From the NCBI GenBank assembly GCA_963922205.1, contig CAWUHX010000167.1, forward strand, positions 372,001 to 436,000: DNA of 64,000 nt, given 5' to 3'. The position numbers and the translations under genes were made by a program. Below, one piece after another: positions 44,521-56,894 of this stretch (the stretch's first letter is position 1; each line of letters begins with the position of its first letter). The notes beneath the pieces were generated by a model, which had not been told where the DNA came from, ran no database searches, and saw only the letters and a list, made by a program, of their open reading frames with translations. The DNA is from Romanomermis culicivorax. Taxonomy: Eukaryota > Nematoda > Enoplea > Mermithida > Mermithidae.

Positions 44521-47321
44521 TCCCCTTACGATTTCGAGAAGCCGAGGAAATTTTGCAAATCAGCGACGACAAATCGTTGTTGAAGGACGGAGCCTACAAG
44601 GTAAATCCTTACTTTTATGTAACTTTTTACTATGTAGGCTTCGAGACTTTGATGCCGGGACTGGGGTATCCGATGACGGAAGACGCATCACCGACCGATT
44701 ACCCAATTACGTACGCACCGAGAAATCCGCTCAAGCTCAGACCGGAGTTTGTTAGCAAAAGTTTCCGGGAGAGAACAATTGCTTCGGAGATGCCCGGGTA
44801 TACACTAACTTATACCCCAGCCGGTGGGTTGGTATCTAAGGTACCATTAAATCGTCCCTCTACTTCCCAAACGGCGCAAGCCAGAGGGGCAGGACAAATT
44901 AAAACCCAGCCGCAAGCGCCAGCACCAGTGGTCAAAGCTACACCAGCTTTGGACACTGCTGCTACGCAGGCAGCTGCAGTAGTTGTCGTGGTGCCGCCGC
45001 CAACACAACCAGCGGTGGCACAGCCGACTCAAGTACCTCAAGCACAGCAACCGGCCGAGCCTGAGCCAGAGGTTGTCACCATTATGCAGTCTGTACCTCC
45101 GGCACCAGCTGTGTTACCAGCTAAAGTAAAACAGCTCTTGCCGAAGATACGAAATTCAGACTCTGAGTCCAGTTCAGAGGAGGATGTTGAAGAAGAAGAA
45201 GAGGGTGAAATTCTGGAATCTGAGGGCCAGACATCAGAAAATAAGGATGCGATGGAGGCCAAGACTCAGAAACAGGCTATTGTGGAGGAGAAAATCCAGA
45301 CTCAAATTGACGAAGCAGTCACTAAAATGTCGGGAATCGATGTCAGACTGGAGAAGATGCAGGAAGCATCCCAGGAAATACCTGTGAAGGCCAAAGATCC
45401 TAAGGATCACGACCGACAAGCGAAGCAAGAGGCCCTACAGGCCAAAATTCAAGAACAGAGAAGGCTGACGCAGCAGGAATTCCTGCGTCAGAGGGCAATC
45501 CAAAGGAAGCTGAAGGAGCAGGCACTAGCCGATGATAGCTCAGATTCAGCCATTGCAGCGACAGAGCTGATGAGGAGGGGAAGAATTGCCGAGGAAGGTA
45601 TTCCTGGAATTTATTCCCCAGACAAAGTTCAGCAGATGTTAGCTGAAGGTATGTCAGAAAAATTTATCCGACACTTGGCCAAGGAAAAGGTAAGGCGCAG
45701 AAAGAGGATAGGTAAGGCCAGACGACGCAGACTTGCAGCTCAGGGTCAGCAGCAACAAGGAGCGGCCGCCACGGGATCTGAAAACGACGCCTACGACACG
45801 GCTGAAGAAACCACGACCCCACAATACTCGACAAGCCAAAAGTCGAGAATGGAGACTTCGAAGAGTCAGACGAGGACGGAGACTTCAAAAAGTCAGACGC
45901 GAACGGAGACCTCCAAAGGCCAGACAAAATCGGATAGGACAACAGGGTCCACTGCAACAATTTCGTACACTCAGACGCGAACGGTATCGAAAACCGGCGG
46001 AGAGGTTAGTACTTCATCTGGCATAAGCAAATCCGTGCCCTCCAGCTATACCGCAAGAAGTAGCAAACCTGCGGGAAGCGTATTGGTGAAGCCCGATCTT
46101 GAATCGGAGGAAAAATTGATCAAGAAGGTCAAACTGAATGTGGTAGCTAAAAGACCCGAAAGGGAACCACAGCAGTTTGTCACTCCTGGTCAATTAGCTG
46201 AAACTCTGATTGACTATTGGGAATGGCAACGGGAACAAAGGCGCTTAATTGGGCCGATCTCATTCGAAACTCCAGAGGTCGCCAATTATTTCGCCTTTGA
46301 TCGCCAAGAACGGCCGATAATTTACAGAATGGTCAATGACGCTATGGCCGAAATTCATGAAAATTACCACCAGCAATTTGAAATGCAGGGCGGATTTATG
46401 TTTGACGGAGAGCGCATCCCTGAGGAAATCTGGGAATGGATCATCTTAATTCTTATTCCCAGATGGCTTCAGGACTACGATGCCTCAGACACTTTTACGG
46501 CCATTAGGTATGTGACCCTAATGATTTTTCTACAGTTGGATTTTGCTCCGATCACGCCAACGGCAATTGGTAGGTGGTATGCCCAGGCGTGCTCGTTTGC
46601 GAACAGACAACTAGTCGTTGAGGCCCAGGGAAACCGCGTAGACGATGTCTACATTGCAGCCTTTAATCAGTATATTTTTATGGGCTCGCAAAGGTTAAAC
46701 CAGATGGGTGTTAAGAGGAAGGCACCAGGCGATGACAGGTCGCAAGCTGATAAATATCAGCGAACGGCTGCCAAGAGCCCAACTAAGTTTAAAGTGCCTA
46801 GACTCCCTCCAGCTAAGAAACAACCGCCGACGATACAACAATCATCGGCTACGACCAGCCAGAGGTCATATAGTGGAGCTGCTAGCACTTCTTATAAATG
46901 TCCGCTCTCTCGATCAAAATCAATATCATCAAAATCTCTTAATTCAACTTACCGGACACAAAAACCACAACGCAGCAGCTCCACTAGCAGTGGTCAAAGG
47001 CATCAGGGGAGAGATGATATGTTCTCAAACCCGGCCCCGTATAGGGCTAGACCGGGGTATGGCCAAGGTTAACCCAGAGGAGGCTTCAGAGGGCGCCCTC
47101 AGCGACCCTAAGGAGGCCGAGGAACCTGGCAACACCAAGGTCAAGACCCGGATGCTCAATTCCATAATCCGAATTTTATGCCGCTAGGTAGACGTGGCGG
47201 GAGCCAACAAGGCCAAAATCGAGGCCAAGATGGAGGTCATACCCGAGGCCAACCAGGTCAGAGGGGGTACTATCAAGGTAGACCTCGAGGAGGCTACCGA
47301 GGCGGCGGGCAGCAGCAGTAA
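44520..47321 (+). CDS. Long charged, coiled-coil and RGG-rich region, probably continuing the exonuclease ORF
   Basis: Open in frame from about 44460 ([15 protein letters not shown]) to TAA 47070. It is probably joined to the previous ORF by a one-base frame lesion near 44510, since their overlapping parts are alternative frames. In order: a Tyr/Pro-rich part, an Ala/Pro/Gln-rich linker, an acidic tract ([16 protein letters not shown]), a Gln/Lys-rich coiled coil and a basic cluster ([15 protein letters not shown]). Then come three SQTRTETSK repeats, a folded-looking Trp-rich domain ([17 protein letters not shown]) and an Arg/Ser tail. Beyond the TAA at 47070 the same frame continues as an RGG tract ([18 protein letters not shown]) through a second TAA at 47109 to TAA 47319-47321. 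It is probably RNA-binding. No family recognised. Confidence 0.6.
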
Positions 47322-48079
47322 ATAGCGGCAAAAATTTTGGCCCAAAAATTTTGGCCCAAAAATTTCTTTTTCATATATATTTTTACTTATTTCATAAAAC
47401 ACAAAATCCAAAAACACTAATAAAATCACAAAATCCAAAAAAATCAAAAAACAAAAAAATCCAAAAACATTATTTTCGGTGCTGCTGGCCATCAAAAATT
47501 TCTTTTTTGACAAAACCGGTGCAAAACGCAACCGTAAAAAATATTTTAAAACTTTTGGCCACATTTTTTGCTCAATTTTAGCGCATTTTAAAATTTTGTG
47601 ATATCCGTACATTCCCGCGTCGTCTTTTTTTTGTATCGTAATATAATCTTGTATTTTAGTTTAATTTAGAAAAATAGAGACGCGGGAAATCGATTTGCAT
47701 GCGGTTAGACCCACGGCCAACGAATTGACACAGCATGCAGACCGAGCGGCCGAGCCCGAAACCGGCCACATTCGGCACCGACGTTTACGTCGTACTCCTT
47801 AGGGCAGGAGGTTATTCCATCAACGCCGAGGTCAAAATGGGCGTCACTTGCCAGCCATTGCGGCGAAGCCCTTGGTATTCGTTGTGTCCAACGACCAGCA
47901 CAGGAGTTCTATTAGGACAGACTGTGAAACGGGAGTCCGAGTGAGACAAACTGTTTATCAGGAGTCAGCCGGAATTGTAGATTTTTTCTTTTTTTTGATT
48001 AATTCTTTTTAATGCCGGGGTAACCCGGCCAAAAGTTTTTTTTTCTACCTCCCGTAGGTCGGTTTCGACGCGCGAGGGA
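47322..48079. other. 3' untranslated part of the retrotransposon
   Basis: AT-rich and includes a 70-codon ORF at 47735-47944 with no known domain. The purine-rich CGCGAGGGA just before the LTR is the only candidate polypurine tract and is weak. Confidence 0.5.
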
Positions 48080-48690
48080 TGTTGGGCACCCTGTTGATGC
48101 CAATTCGTGTGGGGAAATCGACATGCAAATCGACGAAAGGGACGACCAGCGGCGCAGACATTTGCATAGAATGGAGCGCCACAGAAAGACCGAAAAAGAT
48201 AGTGAAGATTATTCTTCACTTTATCTTGTTTTTATAATATTTTGACTATTTTGCTGGCGTCCCCAAATACAATTTTTCCCAGCAACGTGTTTGTTTATGA
48301 GTTATCTACTGTGGTATACCCACATTCTTTTACATATTTCGTCGAACATATTGTTTAATACATTCGTTTATTTATTTAGATTAATCGCATCGACGAGGGC
48401 GGAGGGCCAGAGGCCCAGGCGCCGGCTTACATCAGGTAAGCTTTGGGAAACCCCTTACGGGTTATACCCAAGTAAGTTTATCCCTGAGGGGATTCCTTGT
48501 CTCATCTAGGAGACTGCGGAGGTCCTTGGTAAGGCCCCGCTCTTTAGAGTTAGGTTTATCTTTGTTGTTGTAGGTCTGGGGATAACCGGACTGTTGCACT
48601 ATCACCGAGGTTTAGCCAAGGGATCAGTTCTAACAGGTCAGTTCAGACCCAATCTTTTCTTACGCCTCTTAAGGAAAGACCTGCACAACA
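48080..48690 (+). repeat. 3' LTR
   Basis: 611 bp, same length as the 5' LTR with three substitutions. Followed by AATG, the target duplication. Confidence 0.95.
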
Positions 48691-48871
48691 AATGCATGTG
48701 CTGCATGCCCATGTCTGCATTCACAAAAAATTTGAATACAACCAATGAATGAGCAGTATATTTTTTTTCTCTGGCCACTATGTGTCCAACAACAGTTGCC
48801 AGCAATAAAGTTACTTCTATTGGACGTCTAATACAATAATATTCCAAACTTCAATATAAATTTACACAATT

Positions 48872-49476
48872 ATGGCCTACAAACAAAAAAATGATGAACA
48901 AGTTACTGACATGGCCACAAAATTTGCGAAAGTAGGTGAAAATTTGATGGCAACAGAATCCATGAGAAGTTTAAATGAGACAATGGAAAAATGAATGGAA
49001 ATTGTTGAAAATTGTGTTGAATGGATTGAGTTGGTGGTAAACTAATTGCCTGGTTATACAATTTTCCGTTCGATTTATATCCTATGGATGTTAAGGCGAA
49101 ACAGGATGACACAAAGGAGCAGCTATGTAAGTTTTTCAACCTGGTAATGAAAACTCCTGAGGACACAGTCAAAAATTTTGGCTTCGAATGGATCAGGGCC
49201 TTTGCCTCAAAGGGTGGAAGTGTTCCACGTCAGCTGAAGATTATTTTTTTGATATACAAAATGAAATCGATGGCTGCAGGTTATCTTCCGAATTTAGGAA
49301 CTTTCAATAAGAACAGAAAACCACCTGTTATTTGGGCTGATGACCTTACAAAAAATCAATGGGAGGAAAAGTGTAGAAAACAAAAAAAACAGATGATAAA
49401 AAATATATTAAAAGTGATAAAATTACCATTTTTTTCATCTTATTTGTTGATCATATTGTGTTCTTTGTTGAATTAA
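48872..49476 (+). pseudogene. LINE ORF1 remnant
   Basis: Starts ATG 48872 (MAYKQKNDEQV), passes two in-frame stops and a frame change, then continues in 49084-49476. There PEDTVKNFGFEWIRAF and PRQLKIIFLIYKMK resemble the RNA-binding part of L1 ORF1p. Ends in a Lys-rich tail. Non-functional. Confidence 0.55.
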
Positions 49477-49759
49477 TTAACCATTCTAGCTAGATGGGAT
49501 AATCGTAGTTAGATGGAATACCAGGCAGATGCACCATCTTTGAGCTCCTTCGGGAGTACTTGAACCCACAGTTTATACTCAAGCTCTGTTCACAATGTGT
49601 TCAGAGTATTCTTTTTTCATGATATAACAAAAGGAAATTTCAGAAAAGTTTTTTTTGTTTAAAGATTTAAACAAGTGGATGTCTTCCACACAAAAATAAG
49701 ATGAGAAGAGAAGTTTAGAATAGACCCGAGAGTGCATCAATTTTATGTCTTATAACTTA

Positions 49760-50393
49760 AAGATTTTTTTCACTAAATGTAAAGACGATCAATTGAGAGA
49801 TGAAAAGGAAGACAATATTCAGTTACTGTAAAAATTATGAAATCATTTTTCTACAAAAAACATATACTGTTAGATCGATAGAAAACTGATTGAGGCTTGA
49901 ATGGCGTTGTGCTAATGATACAATATATTTTTCAAATGGAGAAAAAAATAGTAAAGGGGTTATGCTACTGATGAAAAATACTTTCATGCATTCAGTTGTC
50001 CAAAATTATAGAGATACAAAAGGCCAATACATCCTTTTAGAATTAAGACTGGATGATGCATCTTTAATTTTAGTCAATGTTTATGCATCAGTCAAAGAGG
50101 AAGAGCAACTGCATTTCTGGGATGAGATTTTTGATAAGTTAAAAAACTTTAACAAAAAAGGTCTCCCTACTATTCTTGGAGGTGATTTTAATTTGACTCT
50201 AGACTCTAAGTTGTACAAAACAGGAGGAAATCTATTAAACAAATGTAGATCAAATTCGAAATTTCGACAGTTTCTAATGAACTGTGATTTAGCAGATACT
50301 TTTAGAAATAAAAACCGAGCCAAAAAAAGGTTCACATGGTATCAATTTAAATCATCAGTTGGTTGCAGGTTAGATTATTTGTTTTGCATCTGA
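49760..50393 (+). pseudogene. LINE ORF2 endonuclease domain
   Basis: SLNVKTIN near 49775, IIFLQKTY (family QETH, so the catalytic Glu is Lys), FSNGEKNSKGVMLL, ILGGDFNLTLDSK and CRLDYLF are the ordered motifs of L1-type APE endonucleases. Stops break the N-terminal part. Confidence 0.8.
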
Positions 50394-53238
50394 AAAATTA
50401 ATTAATGAAGTGAGCCAGTGCCACATTATAAGTGGAATGCCTTTGGATCACAATGGAATATGTTTTCAACTAATAGGCAGAATCTTCAAAAAACGAGGCC
50501 AAGGCTTTTGGCACTTCAATAACACCCTAACAAAAGATGAGGTATATAAAAAATTGCTAGCTGAAGTAGTCAAAAGAACTTTGAAAGAAACAAGAGAAAA
50601 TAAATTAGATGCTGCAAAAACCTGGGAGTATACTAAATTAAAAATCAAAATGGAAACAATAAAATACTCAAAAGAAAAAGCTAGGAAAGCCAAGAGCTAT
50701 GAATCTGAGCTGAGAAAAAATATACACATCTTATGGGAACGAATGGATGAATGTGAAACTGAGAGAGAAAATGAAAGATACATAGAATTAAAACAGAACT
50801 TGATTTGATAATGAAAAAAAGTAAATTTGCTCTGGAAAAAGTCAAGATAAGATGGAATTTAATGGGTGAAAAGCCAACTAGATATTTTTTTGAATATGGA
50901 AAAAAGAAACTTCAATATAAAGAGCATAAGTCAATTAAAAAATAATGATGGAAGTACAATCGAAAATCCAAAGAAGATCTTAGAAAGAATGTTCGAATAT
51001 TACAAGCAATTGTATCAGGAGAGAAATGTTGACAATGTGGAGCAAGAATATTATATCACAAAAGAAAATATGGAAATATATCCACAAATAGCTGAATTAG
51101 AAAAAGAAATGTTGGAAAAAGACATAAGTGATGTGAAATACTTGAATACTTTAAATTCCATGAAAAATGGGAAATCGCCTGGCGATGATGGGTTAGCAGT
51201 TGGATTTTACACGAATTTAATGCTTATTATAAAGAAGCCCTTGCTTTAAAATTTAAGTTCGAACAGGGAAAAATGACTGATTCCCAGAGGAGAAGCACAA
51301 TTGCATTATTACCAAAGCCAAATAAGGAAAATTTAGATTTGTCAAACTGGAGGCCTATATCACTACTAAATGTAGATTATAAGATTCTAGCAAAGACAAT
51401 GGCCTCGCGACTAAAAGCACTGATAAAAACAATTATAAACCAAGATCAAAAAGGTTTTGTCCCAAATCGCTACATAGGCGAAGGCATTAAGTAATTGATG
51501 GACTTAATAGAATTATGTGACTCTTCAAATATTCAAGGATACTTAGTAGCTTTAGATATAGAAAAAGTCTTCGATTCGCTAAAAGAAACTTCATAATGAA
51601 GGCACTGCATAAGTTTAATATAGGAGGGCATTTCTTGTCTTGGATCCAAACACTTTATAACAAAGCAGAGACAGTGGTGGTCAACCAAGGGTACTCTTCA
51701 AAAAGATTTGAACTTGAAAGAGGAGTGAGACAAGGTTGCCCTATCACACCTTATTTATTTATCTGTGCAATGGAACATATGGCATTCGTCTGAGACAATC
51801 TAAAGCATACAGAGGCATACTCATTGGAGAACAAGTGCACAAAGTTTCAATGTACGCAGATGACACAACAATGTTAGTTAATAATGAACATGACCTAGAA
51901 GAAGCACTGAACCATATTACTTCATTCTCAAAGGTATCAGGACTAAAAATAAATTTGAAAAAAAACACAAGTATTGGGACTTGGCGAAAACAAAAACAGA
52001 AAAGAGAAACCAGGCAAATGTTCAGTGGTTAGCACAATAAATTTATTGGGAACACATTTTTTTTACAACAAAAAAATCATGTACAAAAAAAACTTTGCTG
52101 ACAAGGTGGAAAAGTGTCAAAAAATATGTAATACATGGGCAAGCAGAAATTTAACTTTCTATGGAAAAGTAACACTTTGAAACTATCTAGTAATCTCGAA
52201 GTTAAACTATAGCCTGACTAAATTGACTGTTGAAAAAGAAACCATAAAAAAACTGTAGAAAATGTAAAATAGTTTTATGTGGAATAATACAAAAACAAAA
52301 GTAAAATCAAATGTGATGATACAAGACTATAATATAGGAGAGGTCAAAATGCCAGATATGGAGGCGGTTGTGACCTCACTGAATTCTAAATGGATGTCCC
52401 AATGGATCAATTCTCCTGGAAAATGGAAGGCGATAGGAACAAGATGCCTTTATAAAATAGAGGGATTGCAGGTCTGAAAACTTTAGATGTAAGAATCTCT
52501 CCTTTCTATGAACAAGTGATTCAAACAATAAGATATATTCCAACAAATTTTTGTATTGAAATAGTGACGCCAGAACAAGTACTAATCCAGAGAATAAACA
52601 ATAATCGATTCATCACTATTGGAAAAAAATCAATGTTTATCAGAAGTCTGGAAAATTCGAAATACAAATATTTTTTTCATTGGTTAGACGAAAATTGGGC
52701 TATCAAAAACCAAGAAGCTTTGAAACAGGATGGGTGTACCATTGGATGGTTCGATTACATTAAAGTAATCCATGCCATACCGAAGAACTGGAAAGCACTG
52801 TTGAAAACAATGAAGATAAAAAAGGATGAGTGGATTTTTGAAACACCAGAGTTAAATATAAGACAAATAATGGGTACTAAAAGGAATATGAAGCATGCAA
52901 AAGCAAGTAAGCCTAAAGGAGAGCTAGCATGGGAAAAATATTTCCAACAATGAAAGTGTCAGAAATGGAACAGGTATGGAGAGTACTGCAGGAAGAAAAA
53001 ATACCGAACAAATACAGACAATTCCAGTTCAGAATTCTGCACAATATATTAATTACAAATTCTTTACTAAAAAAATACAAGTTGAAAGAATCTGGAGAAT
53101 GTATGCAATGTAAAAAAGAAGAAGACATAATACATATAATCTGTGAATGCAAAGCAGTGGAGCGATTCTGGTGTCAGTTGAAAAAGCAATTTGTTAAGAA
53201 CTTAGGTATATGCCAACACTTGAACATTAGAAGCATAA
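50394..53238 (+). pseudogene. LINE ORF2 reverse transcriptase to C-terminal zinc region
   Basis: Fragments in several frames follow one another: a Lys-rich linker (50410-51249), RT with NWRPISLLNVDYKILAK and DQKGFVPNR (51273-51494), RGVRQGCPITPYLF (51596-51793) and MYADDTTMLV (51736-52032). The connection domain follows, and then the zinc motif ECMQCKKEEDIIHIICEC (about 53095-53150). The YADD catalytic motif is intact but frameshifts separate it from the rest. The L1/Tx1 clade is suggested by motif wording only. Confidence 0.85.
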
Positions 53239-54370
53239 AGACCCTGTCATACTTCACCATGCGGTACTGTGTGGCACTGCGCAACCCCATGTGGCGCTGG
53301 TTGTTCTATTCATACTAAAAAGTGGTGCCAGACACCTTTGAAGCATGAATAGGTTTTTTTTAATTTTTGCGGCGCCACGCAGTGCCGCCATCATGTTTCA
53401 ACTGAACCGAAATTTTCGAACAAGTTATGTGTTCTAAAGTTGCAGCATACTGTTGTTGGAACACATCGTTGCATACTGTGACATCTATAAATGTAGTTGA
53501 ATCATATTTTTCACTTGAATGGTGAATTCTGACACTTGTCAAGTTATTTTACCAAATTTATTACTTAATTTTTAATGAAGATTTACTAAGGAGTTGATCA
53601 CTCAATTTGCAATGAAGACATTAATGTGTAAAAATTATGAATATGCAAAGTAGGTGTAAACATGTTCCTACAGCAAGTGTACTCACACATTCCGATTGTG
53701 TCTTTTCCACAAATATCCTAATTGTCCGAAAGTCCATATTCCCCGTAGGTTCCGATTCCCCAAATAAGGAATAAATTTCCTATTTCCCCGAAAAATTCAT
53801 TAGTCTCTATTACCTGAACGTCCCGATTTCCTGAATACTAGGGAAAGGAGATGGATCCACTTTGAAACTGGGTCCTAAACAGCTGGTCCGACCGTACCCA
53901 GATCAGATCTGGATCCTGTATATAGCACATATGTGAATGAATAATCGTGTATATATATTCAATTTTTCAAAATCAATTTATACAAATTGATATTTCTCAG
54001 CAGTTCAAGAGCTATTAATCGTTGGAATGAGAAGCAAATTGAAGCAAGAGCCCAAAATCTTTAGACTAGGCTTTTTTGCAAGCTTCTATTTGAACCGTGC
54101 AGGAATGATTGATTTTTATTTTTCGCTTTTTTCGCATTTTTCGTACTTTTCATTTGTCAAGACGAGCAATACACATTTTTTGAGAAGAGCAAAATCCAAA
54201 AGTAAAAAAGCGGCACCGTACGGTGCTGTGTGGTACTACGCTGCGAAGTATGACAAGGCACTGCGCGCTAACGCGCGGTACCGCGCAGCGCCGCTTCTTA
54301 GTATGAATAGGACAACCGGCGCCGCGCGGGGCCGCGTGATACCTCGCGGAGAAGTATGACAGGGCCTTAA
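53236..54370. mobile_element. Harbinger-like non-autonomous DNA transposon inside the LINE
   Basis: The element spans 53239-54367 (1,129 bp) with TAA on both sides (53236-53238, 54368-54370). Ends AGACCCTGTCATACTTC and GAAGTATGACAGGGCCT are inverted repeats and similarity continues inward for about 80 bp (GGTTGT, CTATTCATACTAA). A second GAAGTATGACAAGGC lies 110 bp inside the right end. The right end is rich in GCGGTACCGCGC palindromes. Removing it and one TAA restores an open LINE frame (...SIILDYVGN). A 3-bp TAA target suggests PIF/Harbinger. No transposase. Confidence 0.85.
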
Positions 54371-54492
54371 TTCTTGATTATGTCGGAAACGAATCGCCCA
54401 ATACAAAAAGGAAAGCAGGCGTTTTGATCTTGCTGCTGGCCAAATTATATATATATATAAATCTAGACGGAACGAGGAAGTGGCAAACTTAA
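54371..54492 (+). pseudogene. LINE ORF2 C-terminal end
   Basis: ILDYVGNESPNTKRKAG...LLLAKLYIYINLDG, the usual LAK-x-IY end of zinc-type L1/Tx1 ORF2 proteins, stops at TAA 54490-54492. It is the in-frame continuation of the LINE after the inserted element. Confidence 0.75.
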
Positions 54493-55686
54493 ATATATTT
54501 ATCACTTTCCTCAAGTCCCAAAATACCTTTTTCAGAAAAATATTATCTAGTCACTCGGTATGTGACTCTATAAGTAAATTTACAGAAAATGAAGTGCAGG
54601 TCTGTAGTCCTGCAACTTCAGAAAACAAATAAACAAGATGAGTTCCCCTTTTCGTCTCAAAACAAGCATATCTCGTACCTGTTGTATTCCCTCTTTTGTG
54701 TGTGTTGTTTTCTTTATAAAAAAAATTTAAAAAAATACTGTAGCCCGGCGAATTTTACTGTTTATGCAATTTGGGCATTATATTAATATTCAGCCTGCAC
54801 AACTTGCCCTAATATCTCATTTTTGAAGTTTGTCAAGCTGTAATAATTCCACAGTGGAGGTTGGAATTACCAGAGAATACAATTATAAGATAGTGTTTAA
54901 ACTCCAGGTTGTGCAACCCTCTAGCAGTACACGAACTTTCGTAATTTTTTGTCGGTAGGTAGAAGACATCGTAAACTATCTATTGGATAGGGAATTTTTT
55001 GGTGCTTCTGAGCTTTAGCAGTAGATATGGTGATTTATGTGAAAAAATGGCAATTTTCGCTCTCAAAATTTGATGTTTTGAGTACCACTGTATTCCTAAT
55101 ATTCACTTTACACTAATGAATTCTACAGTAAATGGTGGCTCATCAATTGGTCTAATATTGGATAAATTTTCAGAACACGATGTCTGACGTACCTAAACAG
55201 CGTGTTGGAAGAAGTGCAGGTCAAAAATCTAAAATAACTTTTGTTTTATAGTAGCTATGCGAGTTTTAATTGTCAGACGGAATGAGTACCATTTTCGTTC
55301 CTAGCGTATCAAGTTACACCAGATATGTGATTTTCAGGTAGTTTTAAATTTTTACTCATTAGAACTAAGTTGAGTCCTCTCAGAAATTGTGTCTGAAAAA
55401 ACGGCCCAAATCTGCTATATCTGTGTCCATTGAGAATTTACACCTTGAATCTTCTCGTGAAAAAATCGGATAATCTTCATCCGTTGAAATATCGATCTGG
55501 AACAAAACACTATACTTTTTGTTTCAAATCACTAAAGAAGTATACAGCGGAAAAAAGAATGATAAAACGTTACAGATTAGTCAAAAGTCAGTTTATTAGT
55601 ATACAGGTAGACGACTGTTGTAATGTGGTATTAAAAATTGTGATTTGACGAGCAATGTTTTTCATTTCCATCCTTTTGGTGGCAAA
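54493..55686. other. Non-coding stretch
   Basis: AT-rich. A plus ORF at 55430-55648 has no ATG-supported or splice-supported context. No gene seen. Confidence 0.4.
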
Positions 55687-55991
55687 TCAAGCATAGTTAT
55701 CGTTGTCGAAAGTCTCAGCGCTAGTCGTGGTCATTCTATCTTCGATCCCAGGATTTTGATCCATACTCAGAGTTTCGTCGATTGATCTTTCGCTTTTGTG
55801 ACCGCTACCCGTCACCGTCATTTTAATTTGAATGTCGTGCGCAATAGACGGTTTAATTTCGAAATGGCCAAGGCGCGGCGTACACAATTTCAATTTCAAA
55901 GGATCGTCTTTGGGCCAACAAAACAGCTTGAAGATAAAAATAAGATGCAGCAAAAGTATTGGCAAACGGACATTGCACTGCAGCCATAATA
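55687..55991 (-). CDS. Probable last exon: membrane segment and cytoplasmic tail
   Basis: A TTTTCAG acceptor precedes an open frame. It codes for a hydrophobic segment (LPILLLHLIFIFKLFCW), then a polar tail (GHFEIKPSIAHDIQIK, SGHKSERSIDE) ending DNDNYA at TGA 55687-55689. Entry phase is 1. An alternative acceptor at 56034 would extend the hydrophobic part upstream in the same frame. It is probably the C-terminus of a membrane protein whose other exons lie at higher coordinates. The family was not recognised. Confidence 0.45.
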
Positions 55992-56646
55992 CTGAAAATA
56001 TCAAAACACAAAAACGTACGAGGCAAGTGAATACTGAAAAGTCATTTCTCTGCTAACCTCTACTGAACTTGTGACTATCGATCGTCCGATGGACACCATG
56101 TAAAAGGGAGATAAGTGGGGATCCAAGATCCAGCAATAGCCCCAAATTTCGGACCTCCAGCCTGAATTTTGGTAATTTACTTTCTTCTGTTTATCAATAT
56201 TCAGATCAAAAATTAGATTTGCTGTACTGTGATAGTGACACAGCAAGTTTTCCTGATGTTATTGAAATATTTTAGTGGAATGTTTTTGAAATAAAAACAT
56301 CAATTTTCATTAAATTTAATGAATTATGAGGAGCAATGTGGCAGACAATCTGAATAAATAGGTCAAGCAAGATACCCCTGGCCAACTTGTGAGCTGTAAT
56401 CGTTGGCTTCGCCAGAAATCGTTGACCATATGGCTATGCCGTAGCCGATGGTGTCCTCCAAAATATTTTCCAATCATAAGGCTAACGTGCGGCTAGCCAT
56501 GGGAAGCTCATCGTTTTGGACGAAAAAATAAAGAATGCTTATCTTTTCGAAGAAAATAACCCTTTAGAACAAAAGATGGTCGACCATTTCATCGTACTGC
56601 TCGAAGTCAACGAACGTTTCATAATTTTTTTCATTAATTTTGATCA

Positions 56647-56894
56647 TATAGTTTGTTTTTTATAAAATGCTTCTAAATTGAAAAAGAACAAAAATCAACT
56701 ATGCCGTCAAGATCGCGTACACAAAGCTTTCACAGTAGAATTTTCATTCAAAAAATGGTTAAAGATCGATTGAATAAGCTCACAAATTTTCAGCCTCATG
56801 TGGCGAATGGTTTACCAGAAAACAGTAACAATCTAAAACAGGACTTGCTTTCCACTTGTATAATTTAGAATCATTTGAAGAAAAACAGATTATA
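56647..56894. mobile_element. Mariner-like MITE, family A
   Basis: TATAGTTTGTTTTTTATAAAATG ... GAAGAAAAACAGATTATA. First of two head-to-tail copies. Confidence 0.8.

Larger units (their letters stand above)
33984..48694 (+). mobile_element. 14.7 kb Ty3/Gypsy-type LTR retrotransposon with an exonuclease-like extra ORF
   Basis: Two 611-bp LTRs (33988-34598 and 48080-48690) begin TG and end CA and are flanked by AATG on both sides (33984-33987, 48691-48694). I count three LTR differences (34248, 34253, 34367), so insertion is recent. Order: LTR, primer-binding site, gag, protease, reverse transcriptase, RNase H, integrase, then about 5.8 kb of extra coding sequence, LTR. PR-RT-RH-IN is the Gypsy order. 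The element is about twice the usual length, almost all the excess being downstream of integrase. Pol has several lesions in this copy. A diverged solo LTR of a related family lies at 17890-18382. Confidence 0.93.
48850..54492 (+). mobile_element. Decayed L1/Tx1-like LINE, split by a DNA transposon
   Basis: An ORF1-like block is followed by an ORF2 with APE-type endonuclease, reverse transcriptase and a C-terminal zinc motif, broken by many stops and frameshifts. The coding sequence is interrupted at 53239 and resumes at 54371. No poly-A tail or target duplication was identified, and the 5' limit is unknown. The relation to the LTR element just upstream (48690) is adjacency only. Confidence 0.85.

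Noticed and set aside
44847..45960. Minus-strand ORFs across the extra retrotransposon region
   Set aside because: They are antisense shadows of the long plus-strand frame with biased composition.
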